Positions 1 to 12,817 of a stretch of DNA of 64,000 nucleotides are shown here, piece after piece. Source of the stretch: Heterostelium multicystogenum (Eukaryota; Evosea; Eumycetozoa; Acytosteliales; Acytosteliaceae). A program made the position numbers and the translations under genes. The stretch spans positions 62,001-126,000 of the forward strand of contig RCNN01000034.1 in NCBI GenBank assembly GCA_003667245.1, given 5' to 3'. Below the pieces are notes generated by a model, which had not been told where the DNA came from, did not search any database, and was given only the letters and a program-made list of their open reading frames with translations. How positions within the stretch are numbered: position 1 is the first letter of the stretch; each line of letters begins with the position of its first letter.

Positions 1-834
1 TCTACGGCAATTAAATTCATAATGGCGCCACAAGAGAATATCCTTTTGGAATTATTATTTAGCTTGAGCATCTTCTGAAAAATTGCTGTAATTAATGAAC
101 CACGCATATCAAGACACATCCTCATTCCATACCAAAATCCATATTGATTGGTGAAAGAAAGTGTGCACGAGGAAAAGAACAACCCAACTGAAAGTAGCCA
201 ACATAAATATATTTTTCTATCTGGAAGTTGTATATACCATAGGAATCTGGATTCCACTGTGTTAATAACTTTGATGCCTAAGTGATGATTCAACATCCTG
301 CAAGAGTTTAATATTTACGTTTTCAAAACCAATGGTGTCATAATCGTAAAAAATGGCAGACAATACTTTGATAGCAATGAGAATTGGGTATCTAATGACA
401 AAGTTTCGATAAATATGGAAGATAAGTGGATACTTTTTTGAGTAGTCAACGTTGTGCATATGGTCCTGAGTGTTTTCGACTTTGATAGCATCGGGTGCTC
501 GGCAGAGATCTGTAAGCTGCAATGGAGGCGTCCTATATCCTGTCATCATCATTCTCTGTGCCCAGATAAAGAACATCTAATAGAAAAACCAAATTTGTCA
601 GCTTTACATCATTTCCTATGATATTATCCAATTGGTAGGTCTACCTACTTTATTAGGGATAGATGCACTTTCTTCAGGACATGGCTGATCGAAGAGATTC
701 TCTCTTTCCTTTTCCAGTCCTTCACCAACATTGCCTTTGTCATCTTCGCCAACCCGCAGGTAATTTTCTTTTCGACATCTAAATATTTTTTTTAACAAAC
801 TAGACATGCTGGTTTTACAATCAGTCTCAATCAC
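1..834 (-). CDS. ABC transporter, C (MRP-like) family, N-terminal part; runs off left edge
   Basis: Exon 1 (834-649) encodes a cytosolic lead that ends in PCPEESASIPNK. A 72-bp GT-AG intron (577-648) follows, and exon 2 starts at 576 with the block FFIWAQRMMMTGYRTPPLQL. A Pro-Cys-Pro-Glu motif followed by a helix ending in GYR-x-PLQ/PLE is typical of the start of dictyostelid ABCC transporters, before the first transmembrane domain. The following frame has a hydrophobic membrane segment (about 130-190) and a stretch resembling the TMD1 region (MRMCLDMRGSLITAIFQK). One break near 280 (one extra base in TTAG) must be bridged to read on. Expected role: membrane export of organic anions or conjugates driven by ATP. 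No nucleotide-binding domain is in the window, so the family call rests on the N-terminus only. Confidence 0.6.
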
Positions 835-841
835 ACTACTT

Positions 842-877
842 TTATCTATCTATCTATCTGTATATCTATCTGTCTAT
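842..877. repeat. TATC/TCTA microsatellite
   Basis: Imperfect tandem TATC units interrupted by TGTA, directly upstream of the ABCC start codon. Confidence 0.9.
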
Positions 878-929
878 TGCTCAGCATAAAGTTTATCATT
901 TAAGAGTAAATATCATATGTTTATAGTTA

Positions 930-964
930 TTAATTTATTAATTTATTAATTTATTAATTTATTA
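930..964. repeat. ATTTATTA tandem repeat
   Basis: About four head-to-tail copies of an 8-bp AT unit in the intergenic region. Confidence 0.9.
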
Positions 965-1651
965 TTATATTGTTATTTATATAATATGTTATATATCTTT
1001 AAAGGTAATTGTAAGTAGTAAGTAAGTACTAATAATTCATTTTATCAATTGATATCTTGCTTAAATGCGATTATTAGATGATGATTGATTTAATGCAGCA
1101 GATCTAAATGTGCTAATGTGCCAGTGAAGCAAATTGTGTGTGTGTTTGATTTTGTTTGACACTGTTGTTTTTCTATTCTGTTGGTATTCTCAAAGAAGAA
1201 TGCAGGATTTGCAGGCATTGGGTGAGAAATCACACCCACAACAACAAAGACATTTTAAAAAAGGCAAAAAATATGTTTAAATACATCTCACAAAAAAGTG
1301 ATACTTTAAATTGTTTGTTTTTATCTCTCCAAGTCGGACATGCTTGCACCAAATTTTATTATAATTCTTTGTTCGACATAAAATACCTGGGCTCACGTCA
1401 CACTTCTACAGAATGCAAAACTAATTTTAGTTCCTGATAATCCTCATCTCTGACATTGCATTGCAATTTATACATACACTACCTGATCAGGTGGTAGCTA
1501 CTTGATTCTAGAATGTCAATATGATCATCATACATATTATACATAATCATACACACATACATATACACAAGATAGGTTCAAGAGAAGAGAGAAGTGTAGA
1601 TCTCTAGGTTGAATACTTGAACTTATATTATAATTGTTATTTGTTATTTAT
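965..1651. other. intergenic, no gene recognised
   Basis: AT-rich spacer between the start of the ABCC gene and the 3' end of the lectin/TIG gene. A 93-codon open frame at 1156-1437 begins with ATG but has no recognisable domain and no coding-like composition. Confidence 0.6.
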
Positions 1652-4600
1652 TTATTTAGTTGTTTTTAGTTTAGTTTCGTTGTCGTACTTCTTCTTTACT
1701 AGGTGCTTTTTAATACCTATGGCGACTCCTATTAAAACTGCTGATCCAACTATTGTACATGCAACGATGATAGTAATCATTTTCCAGTTCTTCGGTCTGG
1801 TACAAGTGGTTGCTGAGCCTTTGGGGTTGATGAGTGTTCGGAACGAGGGGTCAACTGTACAGTGGCCACGGAATGATGGTGAGACCACAGCGGTCATCTG
1901 TGTAAACAGGTCTTTGTTTGTATCGATGGCTTCAATCATCAAGGGGATCAGAGGCTTCGAGATGGGTCACCTTAGCCAACATGATATCATTATCTACAAT
2001 TAGTCCATTCGCAAACTTTGCTTGGAGAACAGAATTACCTGAAGCCATCTGGAAATTGTCTGAGCCAGTATCGGTGGTTAATTTTTGGTAGTCGCAATCG
2101 ATTTCTCTTATTCGAGGGCCAGTTGCACTGAAAATGATTTGAAGGGTGTGTAGTGGGCTTACAAATGTCCAATTATACACTGAAACTACATATTTCAAGG
2201 TGTTGGGAGGGATATTGATGATCTGCCCAGCAAATACTATGGTTGCCTCTTCTGTAAAGGTCGAGACATTAACTCTAATGACCGCACTGGAGAGATTGCC
2301 AAATGTACCTTCGAGATACTGATGCGTTTTGATTGGAGCCTTCTAGTAGGGTCCAGTTTGTGGTTGACTTTGATAGAGAGATCGTAGTGAGTGGAAGCAC
2401 CTTCATCATCCAACTCACGAAGATGAGTTATCGACGATGTAAAGTTGAATCCGTTTCCTGGTAGAGTGCTTGTACCGTTGCTTCCTGGGTTCGGTGTTCC
2501 TCCATTTTCACCTTGTTGCGAGCAGTTCAGGTAGAGCTCCCATCCTGGATCACATTTACATTGTCCATCTATACATACTCCGTGGTTGGAGCATTGGTCT
2601 GGACATTCTACTGGGTATTCATACTTGAAGACGTCACCACCTCCTGATAGGCCATTGACTGTGACATTGACATAGAGAGATCTCTTTATATGTTCTGTAT
2701 AATTTGGATTGAAATTGCAGCTAATGACGTTTCCAAGATCATTTGAAACTGGTCCATTGCAGGTCTGTCCACCGATAGTCACTGTGAGCAAATGGTTTCC
2801 AAAGTAGTCTCCTGATATCGAAACAACTCCACTTTGTAAGAACTTAAGTGAAGTAGAACTCACTACAACTGGTGCAGCATAGGAATAAATGTATTGGTTT
2901 CGATTGTTAGCAGTATCTACTGATATTGTGACATTCTCACTAGTATTTCCAGGACTAAGAACACATGTAATCTGGGTATGTGCAACTAATATCTTAATAT
3001 TAGAACATGAGTATGGTCCTACCTTTACTTTTAGCAAAGATGATGTATTGTAGAAATTGACTCCACTAATAGTTATTAATCCACCAGATGCCCCTGTTTG
3101 GGTCATTTTATCAACCATTGGACTTTGGTAATTAATAGTATATTCAGTAGATTGTTTTGATCCAATGGTAATTCTTGACCTTGTAGAACCATAATAAGAT
3201 GGTATATCACAAGTAATCTCTGAAAAACGGCTGGCTAACATTGATATTTTCACAATCAATCCAATTAGATCCTATTTGAACTTCCATTTTAATATTGGAC
3301 ACATTATCAGTAAAATTAAGCCCTGCTACTGTCAGTCCTCCTCCACTAGTTAAAGGTGAGCTTGTAGACACAATCGCTGGTGGATAATATTCAATGTTAA
3401 TCAAAGATCCAGTGCTGTTTTTGTCCATATTGATTTATTCTAGCAGTGTAGGGTCCATTGATTCCGGGTCCAATGTGGAAAACTACATATTTACTTTCAT
3501 AATGTATAGAATAGTTCAGATAACTATCACCGTTGCTTAACATAAGAGTAATATCACTGAAGTAGCTACCAATATTTTGATAGCTAATACTTATGAGCTG
3601 TCCACTTGTGGACACCTGATAGTATAGTGGTTCAGTAATATTTGCTGGAACTCCAGTTAAAAATGAAATCAAAGATGATCCAGAATCTGTTGATAGCTTC
3701 TCCAATGTTACAGCGTTTTCCAGATTAAACTGAGGATATGACGAAGAATACTGCGGGGCATAACTACTGACATTATATATTTGGACTGCTTGTCCTTTAA
3801 ATGGTCCTTGGACATAAAAGAACTTGTTAACGTTGGTATCATATTTAGCGTTCATCCACAAATTATTGATTCTCTTTGGTTCATAAATCAATGACAAAGC
3901 CACAAGCTTGGCGAAGAAAATTATAATGAGCGACAGAAGTCACAACTCCAATGAATCCGGTCATACCATCTACAATTTGAGTGGTTGCATAGTCTAAAGT
4001 TTGGCTGAAACTTGTTTTAGATGAAACACACGAATAGAATGCATTATTATCTTTGAAATCTTGATAATCGTTAAAGTAAGTTTAGATTTAGAATATTGAC
4101 AATATACAAAGGATACATACAGAATGGTGCCTTAACAGATGTAGAGATAAATCCATTTACATTTAGATAAATTGGGAAGAGACCAAGTGTAACATCTGCT
4201 TGTAGATTACATGTAATTGCCAACCCAGGAATTATTATTTTTACATTATTACAAATAATATTTGAAGAAACAGTAACTTGAATTAATGATACCGTATCAC
4301 CAAATCCATTTCCAGTGATGGTCAATAGAGAACCAGAGGTGAATCCAGTGGGATATAAAGTAGAAATATATGGCGGAAGGTATTGGTATAAAGATGATGC
4401 ATTGAAATCATCATCTAGGTAGTAAACATTATAGAACTCAATATCTCCTGGTGGCATTATACATGTAATTCGATCTGGAGATGTATGATATGTTGGAGAT
4501 TCACAAGAAAAAATGGGTCCACCATTGACTTTTGAAAGTGTAATCGATAGATTCTTTGGGACATACAATGGTGGGAATTGGCCATTGACTAAAATTGTAG

Positions 4601-5282
4601 AAACACCTCCAGAGGCAGGACTAGGCTGAAGGTATGGTTCGTAGGTCTGATTGTTAAACTCACAAATATAAGGTAGTACTCGAGCGTTTGGATCTACATT
4701 ATTGTAGCATTCAAAATTTTGATAAAACTCGATAGCTGGCTCCAAACCATCGATTCCGGGCTCTCCAGTACACCATTTAGAAAATCCATAAGTTCTATCA
4801 TTGAAGGAAGTGTACATATAAGAATCTTTCTCTGGACCCGACGAATAATACCAATTTCCAATTTCTTTTTCTTGACCTATAGTATAAATATAAATGACAA
4901 AGAATTAGATAATGATAATATTTTCGAAACAATATAAATCAAATCGATTGGAATATCTACCTGAGATCCAAAGCCTGTCGGTTTTTAATCCAGGGAAGTT
5001 ACTTAGAAGGAAATCATACTCTTCGGCAGAAGTAATAGTTACCATATATCTAGATTATCAAAGTAAGTTTGAATGTGATCCAATTGTTAAGAAAATAAAT
5101 TAATATTACCCTCCATATGATTCACAGTTGATATTGGTGTAATTAAAATCTTCACCTATATCGTAATATTTATATGTATGATTGTTTTTAGACCAAACAG
5201 CAGTGTCTATTTGGGAAAGTGAAGGAGCTATGAATAGTATTAATACTACTATCAAAGAATAAATAACAATTGTATAATTCAT
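1652..5282 (-). CDS. membrane-anchored C-type lectin / IPT-TIG / EGF-like protein (ComC/Tgr-like), frames interrupted
   Basis: Probable cell-surface adhesion or recognition receptor. I start at 5282 (MNYTIV...), which begins a clean signal peptide; the upstream ATG at 5351 would put it 23 residues in. Introns: 5050-5109, 4877-4960 and 4060-4120. In order: signal peptide; C-type lectin domain (SAEEYDFL, LWISGQEKEIGNWYY, then CTGEPG and the final Cys pair); a TIG/Ig-like domain; a second lectin-like start (4059-3900); further TIG domains with GGLITISGVNF and VVSISGDYF; an EGF-like module (CPDQCSNHGVCIDGQCKCDPGW, about 2550-2610); a conserved membrane-proximal region; one transmembrane helix (TIIVACTIVGSAVLIGVAIG); and a short Lys-rich tail. 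Breaks near 3915, 3425, 3230, 2345 and 1958 each need one base added or removed. Similar dictyostelid proteins act in cell-cell recognition; this member's role is inferred. Confidence 0.85.
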
Positions 5283-5851
5283 GATTAGTCTTTGCTCCAA
5301 TGCAAACAACAATTGTTTCCTAAATTGAGTTTGGATGCTACACTTAAACAAAACTAAACCATTCTATAATAATAATTTTAAATCATCGGGTTAAAAGATA
5401 TTTTTTTAGGCCTCAACCCCAAAAGTTAGAATTTTATTGATCAACTTGAACAAATGTAATTGTTAAAGAAAAGTAGGAGATACCAAGTTGGGAAGTATTT
5501 GATGAACTTTTTTGATGAAAAAAATAACATTCAACGAAGTTAATTATCAGATTAATGATGCCCCCTTGTTTGTCAAAAGTTTCTCTTGCACTTTAAAAAT
5601 AAACAACAACAATGATGTCACTTTCGGAATTACATTTTTGGTAAAGATTTAAAAGCACTCCGCATTTGATTAAAAAAATCTCATGTGTTTTTACTTGCGC
5701 ATTAAAACCTATACTTTTTCTAGAAATATTATTATTTGCCTCAGCAAACAAGTTAATTCTAATTTGAAAACTAACTATTAAAATGAGAGTGTTAAGTGAT
5801 ACACTTTTATTTTAATAAATAACCAACTACTGGTCAGATAATAAACAAGAA
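5283..5851. other. intergenic, no gene recognised
   Basis: Very AT-rich spacer between two minus-strand genes. I see no open frame with coding character. Confidence 0.6.
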
Positions 5852-6315
5852 TTATTGAACATATGGTCCACCTTGTATTTTTTTTAAATATTCATCCAAA
5901 AGAATATAGAGTTATTAATAAATACAATCAACAATGTCAAATCATCAAAAATTTACTTACATTTTCCAGTATTCTTGTGGCAAACTGAATATTGCTCTTG
6001 GCAAGATGCAATATATCCACGACTTTCGTGTGTGATTACTGATGTACCATTGCAGCTTTCTCCATGCTTTTCGAATTGATTAGTTAATATTAAATGAATA
6101 GGATTTTAACTTTGACATACCTCACCACGATATAAACAGAAGTCACAACAATGATAAAACTCTGATTTCAAGTTGGCAGCAATGAATTGACCATTGTTTC
6201 TGTTGCAATGTTTCTTTGATACCTCAATACAAGCCATTCTGTTGCAAGCCTGTGAATAAACTACAGTCAAAGCAAACAATGCTACTAACAATACTATTAT
6301 TATTTTACTATTCAT
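5852..6315 (-). CDS. small secreted cysteine-rich protein
   Basis: I choose ATG 6315 (MNSKIIIVLLVALFALTVVY), because it starts a signal peptide with a likely cut after YSQA; an upstream ATG at 6348 would add 11 Asn-rich residues. The mature part is Cys-rich: CNRMAC, HCNRNN, CCDFCLY, then after an intron (donor GAG|GTATGT, acceptor just before CATGGAGAA) ESCNGTSV, ASCQEQYSVC and NTGKC. A strong donor GTAAGT follows at about 5961. Splicing to an AG before GTGGACCAT would end the protein GKCGPYVQ-stop at 5852; without that splice it ends at 5953. About 110 residues. The disulfide-rich secreted design is clear, but I do not recognise the family. Confidence 0.65.
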
Positions 6316-8050
6316 TTGGAAACTATTATTATTATAGTTGTATTTCAAATATTAATATTAATTAAAAATCAAAAGTAAAATACTAATATTATTAGTGCAT
6401 TTATCAAAGATGTACTATTATATGTTCAATTTCACACTTAAATTTAACCGATAAATAAATAAATATATTTAATAATAATAACAAATGTTATTATCCTATC
6501 AAATTTTATTATAACCACCTATCATATTTGTATTTGCAGTCAAAGGTGGTGGATACATTGATTAAATAATACTAACTCAAATCTATATAGATATTGAATA
6601 CTAATATTACCTATTCATTGAAGATCATCATCATTATCATCATCTAAAACAACAACTTCATTCAATTGTTAACTAATAAACTGATATAGGTAATAAAAAG
6701 TAAACAAATATAAATCAAAAAATATATCCCTCCCTAGGTTTAATCAGTTTGCAAGTCTGAGGCAACATATTTTTAGGTTTGCAAGGTGGACTAGTATTTC
6801 TACAAAACACTAAACTATTATTTGAAATAATCATTATTAAGTATTTTGATCGCAGAGCAATTCGCAGCAATCTCTCTTTCACTTGCGCTCAATCGTGAGT
6901 CACTTAATAAAACTCAATTTAAATCAAAATTAGATGAGATTATACGAATTCTAACCACACAAGATTGTTTGGGATTGCCAATTATACCATATAAAAACTC
7001 TTATGATTTTGAGAAATTAAAACAAAATTGTATTTTTTGATGTTTTTTTTAACTTAATTTCGTGTCCCTTAAAAATCTGGTTTTCTATATAAGATGGTTA
7101 CCCAATATTATTTGCAAAACCTTAAAATTGAAATTTAGAAACACTTATATTTTTATATATAGACTTGTACATAACGCAAAATACTCACTAATAAACATAT
7201 TGTATCTAACATCTAATATATACGTTATTTGTATAAATAAATAAATATTTGTTATTGTAAATATATATAACTTTTAACCATCAAAATATCAAAGTAATTA
7301 TATAAATACTTAATACGAATTTGTACTTTTAAAACAACAACAACAACGATAATAATAAAATAGTATTATTATTTTAAAAATAAATATATTTTAATTTAAA
7401 AGTAAGAAAATGAAAATAAATAGCAAAAAAATACCCAATATTGTATTATTTATATATTTTCAATTAATCCCAGCATATTAACTGTATCTATCTACACCCT
7501 CTAACACAAATACACACTGTCTGTATTCATCCAAACCCCATAAACCCAAACACATAATATATATTTCAATTTGTAAAAAAACGCAAAAACCCTATTATTA
7601 ACATGAGCGGATCTATCGCTGTTGAATTAGACCCGGGTAGTCTGGGAATTGGTGTAATTTGTGTGTGTATTTGGTGTGTATATACTTTCATTCACATTTA
7701 TTTATTTGTTTTTTTTTTTGTTTTGTTTCACTTGTATTTTCTCTTTTATGTTAGTTATATTTCTAGAAAGAAAAAGTAAAGTTTTCAATTTAATTGGTTC
7801 AAATACTCAATAACATTATATATATACAGACAATCATCATTTTTTAAAACCAAGGAATTGTAGAATCAGCTGCTGCAGTAATAATTATAACACACTGAGC
7901 AGCTAATCAAATTTTCAATTATATTTTTATATATAAATTTTACCAATAACAATAATAATTAATAATAATAATAATAATTAGATCGATATATAATTGGTTG
8001 GGGTATCCCAAACAACAAAGCAATTGAATAATCTATAAATTAATTTAATC

Positions 8051-8081
<31 letters not shown>

Positions 8082-8927
8082 GTACTATTTATTAAATTCA
8101 TTGTAGTTGGGGCTGGAAGAGTAAATAAGCAGTAGTAGCTCAGTAATAATAATAATATGAATTAATGCAAGAATTTCTAACCAACTATACTGCATAATTT
8201 ATTCATTCCTTCAATATCAAGATAGAAGATAATCTAATACTATAAATAACAAGAAATACATGTAAGATTTAAATATGTATACGTTCACTATTTAAAAAAA
8301 TAAAATAATATCAATACACAAATCAAATAATAAGGGAAATTACCTCAATTGGATGATTCTATATTTTTGCAGTGTTAATGTCAAAAACAAAACAAAAAAA
8401 CAATAACAACAGCAATACCAATAATAACAACAAGCACTAAAAAGTAAATTTAATTAATTTCTGAAATTATTGTATTGTTACTATTATTTTTCATATTAAT
8501 TAACATCAGTCACATAAATAATTCCAACTATTATATTATATTCATAACAGCTCTCTGACATTCAAGATATTATCTTTAGATTATATATTTGTTACTTATT
8601 ATTATTTTTATTTGTTTTTTTTGTTTTTTTTATCACTTTTCCCAGTGTACATAGCTTTATTATTAAATTAATTTATTGTTATTTTAAAGAAGACAAGACA
8701 GTCTTCACCTATTTATTATCAATACAAATTTAACTAACCTTTTAAAATCTTTACAAATTAACTCCATTTCATCTTTGTAGATTTGTACATATTAAATACT
8801 CCTTAGCACTACTATTATAGTTAATAGTCTTTTATAGAAACTACGCTCCTCCTTATTATATATATCATATTTTCATTATTACTTGTATATTCAACTTTAT
8901 AATTTAATTTCTTAAAAAGTAATCTCA
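6316..8927. other. long intergenic region with simple repeats
   Basis: About 2.6 kb of AT-rich spacer with AAT/TAA tracts (for example 8050-8081). Two open frames (6846-7040, opened by TTG, not ATG; 7062-7244) look like chance. The one coding-like patch is at 7603 and is listed separately. No tRNA T-arm motif seen. Confidence 0.5.
7603..7779 (+). CDS. candidate short ORF or orphan first exon
   Basis: An ATG in AACATG context opens 58 codons. The first 16 (MSGSIAVELDPGSLGI) are markedly more GC-rich than the surroundings and look like coding sequence; after that the sequence becomes T/GT-rich. GTGTAA and GTGTGT directly after codon 16 could be donors, making this a short first exon, but a splice to the patatin gene would need an intron above 1.2 kb and an extra base for phase. 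It could also be a conserved leader peptide. I cannot name it. Confidence 0.25.
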   Translation: MSGSIAVELDPGSLGIGVICVCIWCVYTFIHIYLFVFFFVLFHLYFLFYVSYISRKKK

Positions 8928-10249
8928 ATGGGAAAGAAAAAAGGTAAATATTTAGGTCGGAATACTGGTGTCAGTATATCAATGAAAAATATATTAATAT
9001 TTTGATTTTAGGAACCTACTGTATTTATCTCTAGATGGTGGAGGTGTAAGATCAATTATTGAATCAGTAATATTATCGAGAATCATAAAAGTATTTCCAA
9101 CATTTTTGGATCATGTTGATCTTATAACTGGTGCCTCAGCAGGTGGAATTTTGGCATTGGTGCTGGCAGCTGGTAAATCAAATGAAGAAACTCAAGATTT
9201 CTTCAAAAAGATTGCCCCAGAAATCTTTTACAAGTCTTGGATTCACGAAATAACCTCATTGGACGCGGCCATTGCACCAGCCTATACCAATGCAAAATTG
9301 AAGCAGGTGTTGACTGACGAATTGGGTGATGTAAGACTAAAAGATCTTCCCAAAAAGGTGTTGATTCCAAGCTTCCAGTTGGATAATCACTCAACTAATG
9401 TACCGGGTGATGAGGATTTGCCAACAGAAAATGGTGATGGACACCTTCACAATTCATTCATCGAAGACGATTTCGAGATTATCCCAAGTCATATCAAAGA
9501 CCCAACACATAGAAGATGGGCACCAAGATTCTTCCACAATCTTCACCATTCGAAAACCAATAATCACACAGCAGTTGATGTCGCACTTAGAACCAGCGCT
9601 GCCCCAACCTACTTCCCAATCTACCAGGGTTTCGTTGATGGTGGTGTCTACGCCAACAATCCATCACTTTGTGCTATTACAAGCGCAATTTCAACAGGTG
9701 TTCCACTCAAAGAACATCGTTGTACTTTCTTTGTCAACAGGTCGTGATGGAAAGTTTGTATCACCAGAGCAGTATGGAAAGGGTGAATGGGGTTTGGCTC
9801 AGTGGGCTCCAACACTTGTCGACATGTTGTTGGACTCTGGTGTCGAAATCTCTGACTACCAATGTGCTCAATTACTCGGTTCACAATATCACCGTGTTGA
9901 TCCATTGCTTCCAAAGGTAATCGACCTCGATCAACCAAAATACATTCCAATGTTGGAGGAAGTTGCAAATAATGTCGAACTTGCACCCACAATCGATTGG
10001 ATCGCAAAGTACTGGTTCAACGAGAAGGAGGCTCTCTCTGTTAAAACACCAACAACATCACCATCATTCGTACCCATGCCAATCGACGTACCACCCCAAG
10101 AAAATATTGACGAAAAGGGTGATGTTGTAACTAGCCGCATTTCACCAACTACAACAACTACCACAACCAGCAGTGGTTCAACCATAGAAACAGAAACTGT
10201 AGGTGTAACTATAGCCACGAGGAGTAGTTATTACTGTTCAATAATGTAA
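8928..10249 (+). CDS. patatin-like phospholipase/acyl hydrolase with C-terminal CaaX box
   Basis: Lipid acyl hydrolase using a Ser-Asp dyad. Exon 1 (8928-8943) encodes MGKKK, the intron is 8944-9011, and exon 2 starts with NLLYLSLDGGG. Motifs: oxyanion hole DGGGVRS, nucleophile elbow GASAGG (G-x-S-x-G), and the catalytic Asp motif DGGVYANNP, all in the usual patatin order. About 415 residues. Two problems: exon 1 is one base out of phase (an A missing from the A6 run would give MGKKKRNLLY), and there is one extra A in the AAA at 9709-9711, after which the frame continues KNIVVLSLSTGRDGK. The C-terminus ends in a Thr-rich linker and YYCSIM; CSIM fits a CaaX prenylation box, suggesting membrane attachment. 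The physiological substrate cannot be told from sequence. Confidence 0.88.
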
Positions 10250-10488
10250 ATTTCATAATAAATAAATTCTTTTTAGAACACTATATTTTTTTTTTTTGTT
10301 CTCATCAACAAACATGATTCACTCTTTTTTTGATCAAACATTATTGGGGGGAAATTTCAATTTAAATTTAGATAATTATTAGTGTGTTGTTTATCGTTTT
10401 TGTTATTTTATGCATAATCATTTTTTATCGAACAATCATTCTGATTTCATTATTTATTTGTAATATTAAGATACATCAAAGGTAGAAG

Positions 10489-11899
10489 ATGATTGGTAGA
10501 TCACTGCTAAATAAGAGACTCACTAGATCCTTTACAACTGCGCTCTATGGATCATCTCCGATCACCAACAAAGCAGTTGGTTTGAAGCGTAATTTCATGA
10601 ATATAGTACCAGATCGTATGTATTAATAACTACTCGCCCTATTCACTGGAAAGCAGAAGCTGTCGTTCTAATAGTATTGTAAAGCATCAATTGGATTGAC
10701 AGAGGAACAAAAAGAGTTCCAAGCAATGGCTTTGAACTTTGCTAATGAAAAGATGCTGCCTTTCGCTCCAAAATGGGATCAAGAAGAGTTCTTCCCAAAG
10801 GAAGTTATGAAGGAAGCTGCTGAGCTCGGTTTCGGAGGTGTATATGTCGACCCAGAGGTCGGTGGTTCAGGTTTATCACGTGAAGATGCAACTATCATAT
10901 TTGAAGCACTTGCCTCTGCTGATGTATCAACCACTGCTTACATCAGTATTCACAAGTATGTGGACTAGACTCAAGACTAGATAGAAACAATAACAAATCA
11001 ACAATGCTAATAATATTCTCCATACCAGTATGTGTGCAGGTTTAATCGATATTTATGGTACAAATGAACAGAGACACAAATATCTTCCATCACTGACAAA
11101 GATGGAGTCACTTTCATCCTATTGCTTGACAGAACCAGGTAGTGGATCAGATGCAGCATCATTGTCAACCAAGGCTGTTAGAGATGGAGATCACTACATC
11201 TTGAATGGATCAAAGGCATTCATTAGTGGTGGTGGCGACAGCGACGTCTATTTGGTCATGGTCAGAACTGGTGACAAGGGTGCAAAGGGTATCAGCTGCT
11301 TGTTGATTGAAAAGGATACACCAGGTCTCTCCTTCGGAAAGAAAGAGGAGAAGCTTGGATGGAATACACAGCCAACACGTGCTGTCATCATGGAGGACTG
11401 TCGTGTCCCAGTCGCCAACCTCATTGGTAAGGAAGGACAAGGTTTCAACATTGCTATGAACGCACTCAACGGTGGACGTTTGAACATTGGTGCTTGCTCT
11501 CTCGGTGGAGCACAGGCCAGTTTGGTTGCCGCACGTGACCACCTCAAGGTGCGTAAGCAATTCGGACAGCCACTCGCCAACTTCCAAGCCATCCAATTCC
11601 AACTTGCAGACATGGCCACCAAACTCTATGCAGCACGTACTATGTTGCGTAACTCAGCCAAGATGCTGGACGCTAAGCAACAACAAGCCTCCGTCTACAT
11701 TGCCATGGCCAAGCTCTTTACATGTGACACCTGCTTTGAGATTTGTGATGAAGCACTTCAACTCCATGGTGGTTACGGATACCTCAAGGACTATCCAATC
11801 GAGAGATACCTCCGTGACACCAGAGTCCACCGTATCCTCGAAGGTTCCGATGCAGTTATGCGTCTGATTACATCTCGAGAGATTCTAAAGGATCAATAA
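10489..11899 (+). CDS. acad8: isobutyryl-CoA dehydrogenase, mitochondrial (ACAD8-type)
   Basis: FAD-dependent acyl-CoA dehydrogenase of valine breakdown, oxidising isobutyryl-CoA to methacrylyl-CoA in the mitochondrial matrix. Three exons, 10489-10615, 10685-10955 and 11029-11899; both introns (69 and 73 bp) splice in phase. The N-terminus ([19 protein letters not shown]) is rich in Arg/Lys/Ser without acids, as in a matrix-targeting peptide. Diagnostic blocks: [72 protein letters not shown] and [10 protein letters not shown], the last carrying the catalytic Glu position of this subfamily. The match to ACAD8 is closer than to short- or medium-chain paralogues. No frame breaks, unlike most neighbours. 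Confidence 0.93.
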
Positions 11900-12786
11900 A
11901 CCTCAACATGTACAATCAACAACAAATAAACACGATTTCAAATCCCTAGTAATTAACAAGTATATTAAGAATGTAATTAACTTCAATAGATTGATAGAAT
12001 TAGAATAGCAGCAGCGTGTGTGATGTGCAAAGCTACCAGACTGGAGGTAAACTCATACACACAATACTATTAGACATTATAAATTACAAAATAATATTTC
12101 TAACTAAAAACATTAAAATCTAATGTTTATAAATACAAGTCATTATTATTTGATATTTTGCAATTAATTAAAAGTCAAAGTAAAAAATCAAGTCAGAATC
12201 TGTCCACTCAGTAATTATGAATGCCAATGAATATAATAATTAACGATGGTACAGCTCCTCACCGGTGATGTGACTAAGTAGGAAGTAAAAGATCATTGTT
12301 GTTTTGTTTCCTTTATAATTAAAGTTAATTATCTTTATTTAAAAAAACCGGAGCCATAAGGAATTCCTGCTATTTTAATGACCATCGAAATACTAACACC
12401 TAACGAAATGAAGAAAACAAAAACGAATGTTCGCCTTCAACAACACTGGATAAATACAAAGAAAATGTTCTAAATGCACCAGATTTTTAAATATTTTGTT
12501 GCCAGATTAAATTGAAAAAAGGAGGGTTCTTATTTTGTGTTGCTTTTGGTTTTATTTTTTTTTAAATCTATGTGTGGGCAATCCCCCATTAGCAATACGT
12601 AATTATGATGATGTTTTTTGGCTTTTAGACTCCCCCTGGCATTATAAATTCGATACTTTCAAAAAGGGCTGCAAATTTAGATATGTTGATATTTTTTCCC
12701 TTATGAATACCTAATTCCTCCACTTCGCACCCATTTTCTCAACTACAACAATACAAGTTGAATAAATCATTTTTATAAAAACCAAA

Positions 12787-12817
<31 letters not shown>

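Noticed and set aside
1156..1437. 93-codon plus-strand ORF
   Set aside because: No homology recognised, no splice context, composition like the surrounding spacer.
9203..11622. Long open frames opposite the patatin and acad8 genes
   Set aside because: Shadow frames of well-supported genes, with no domains of their own.
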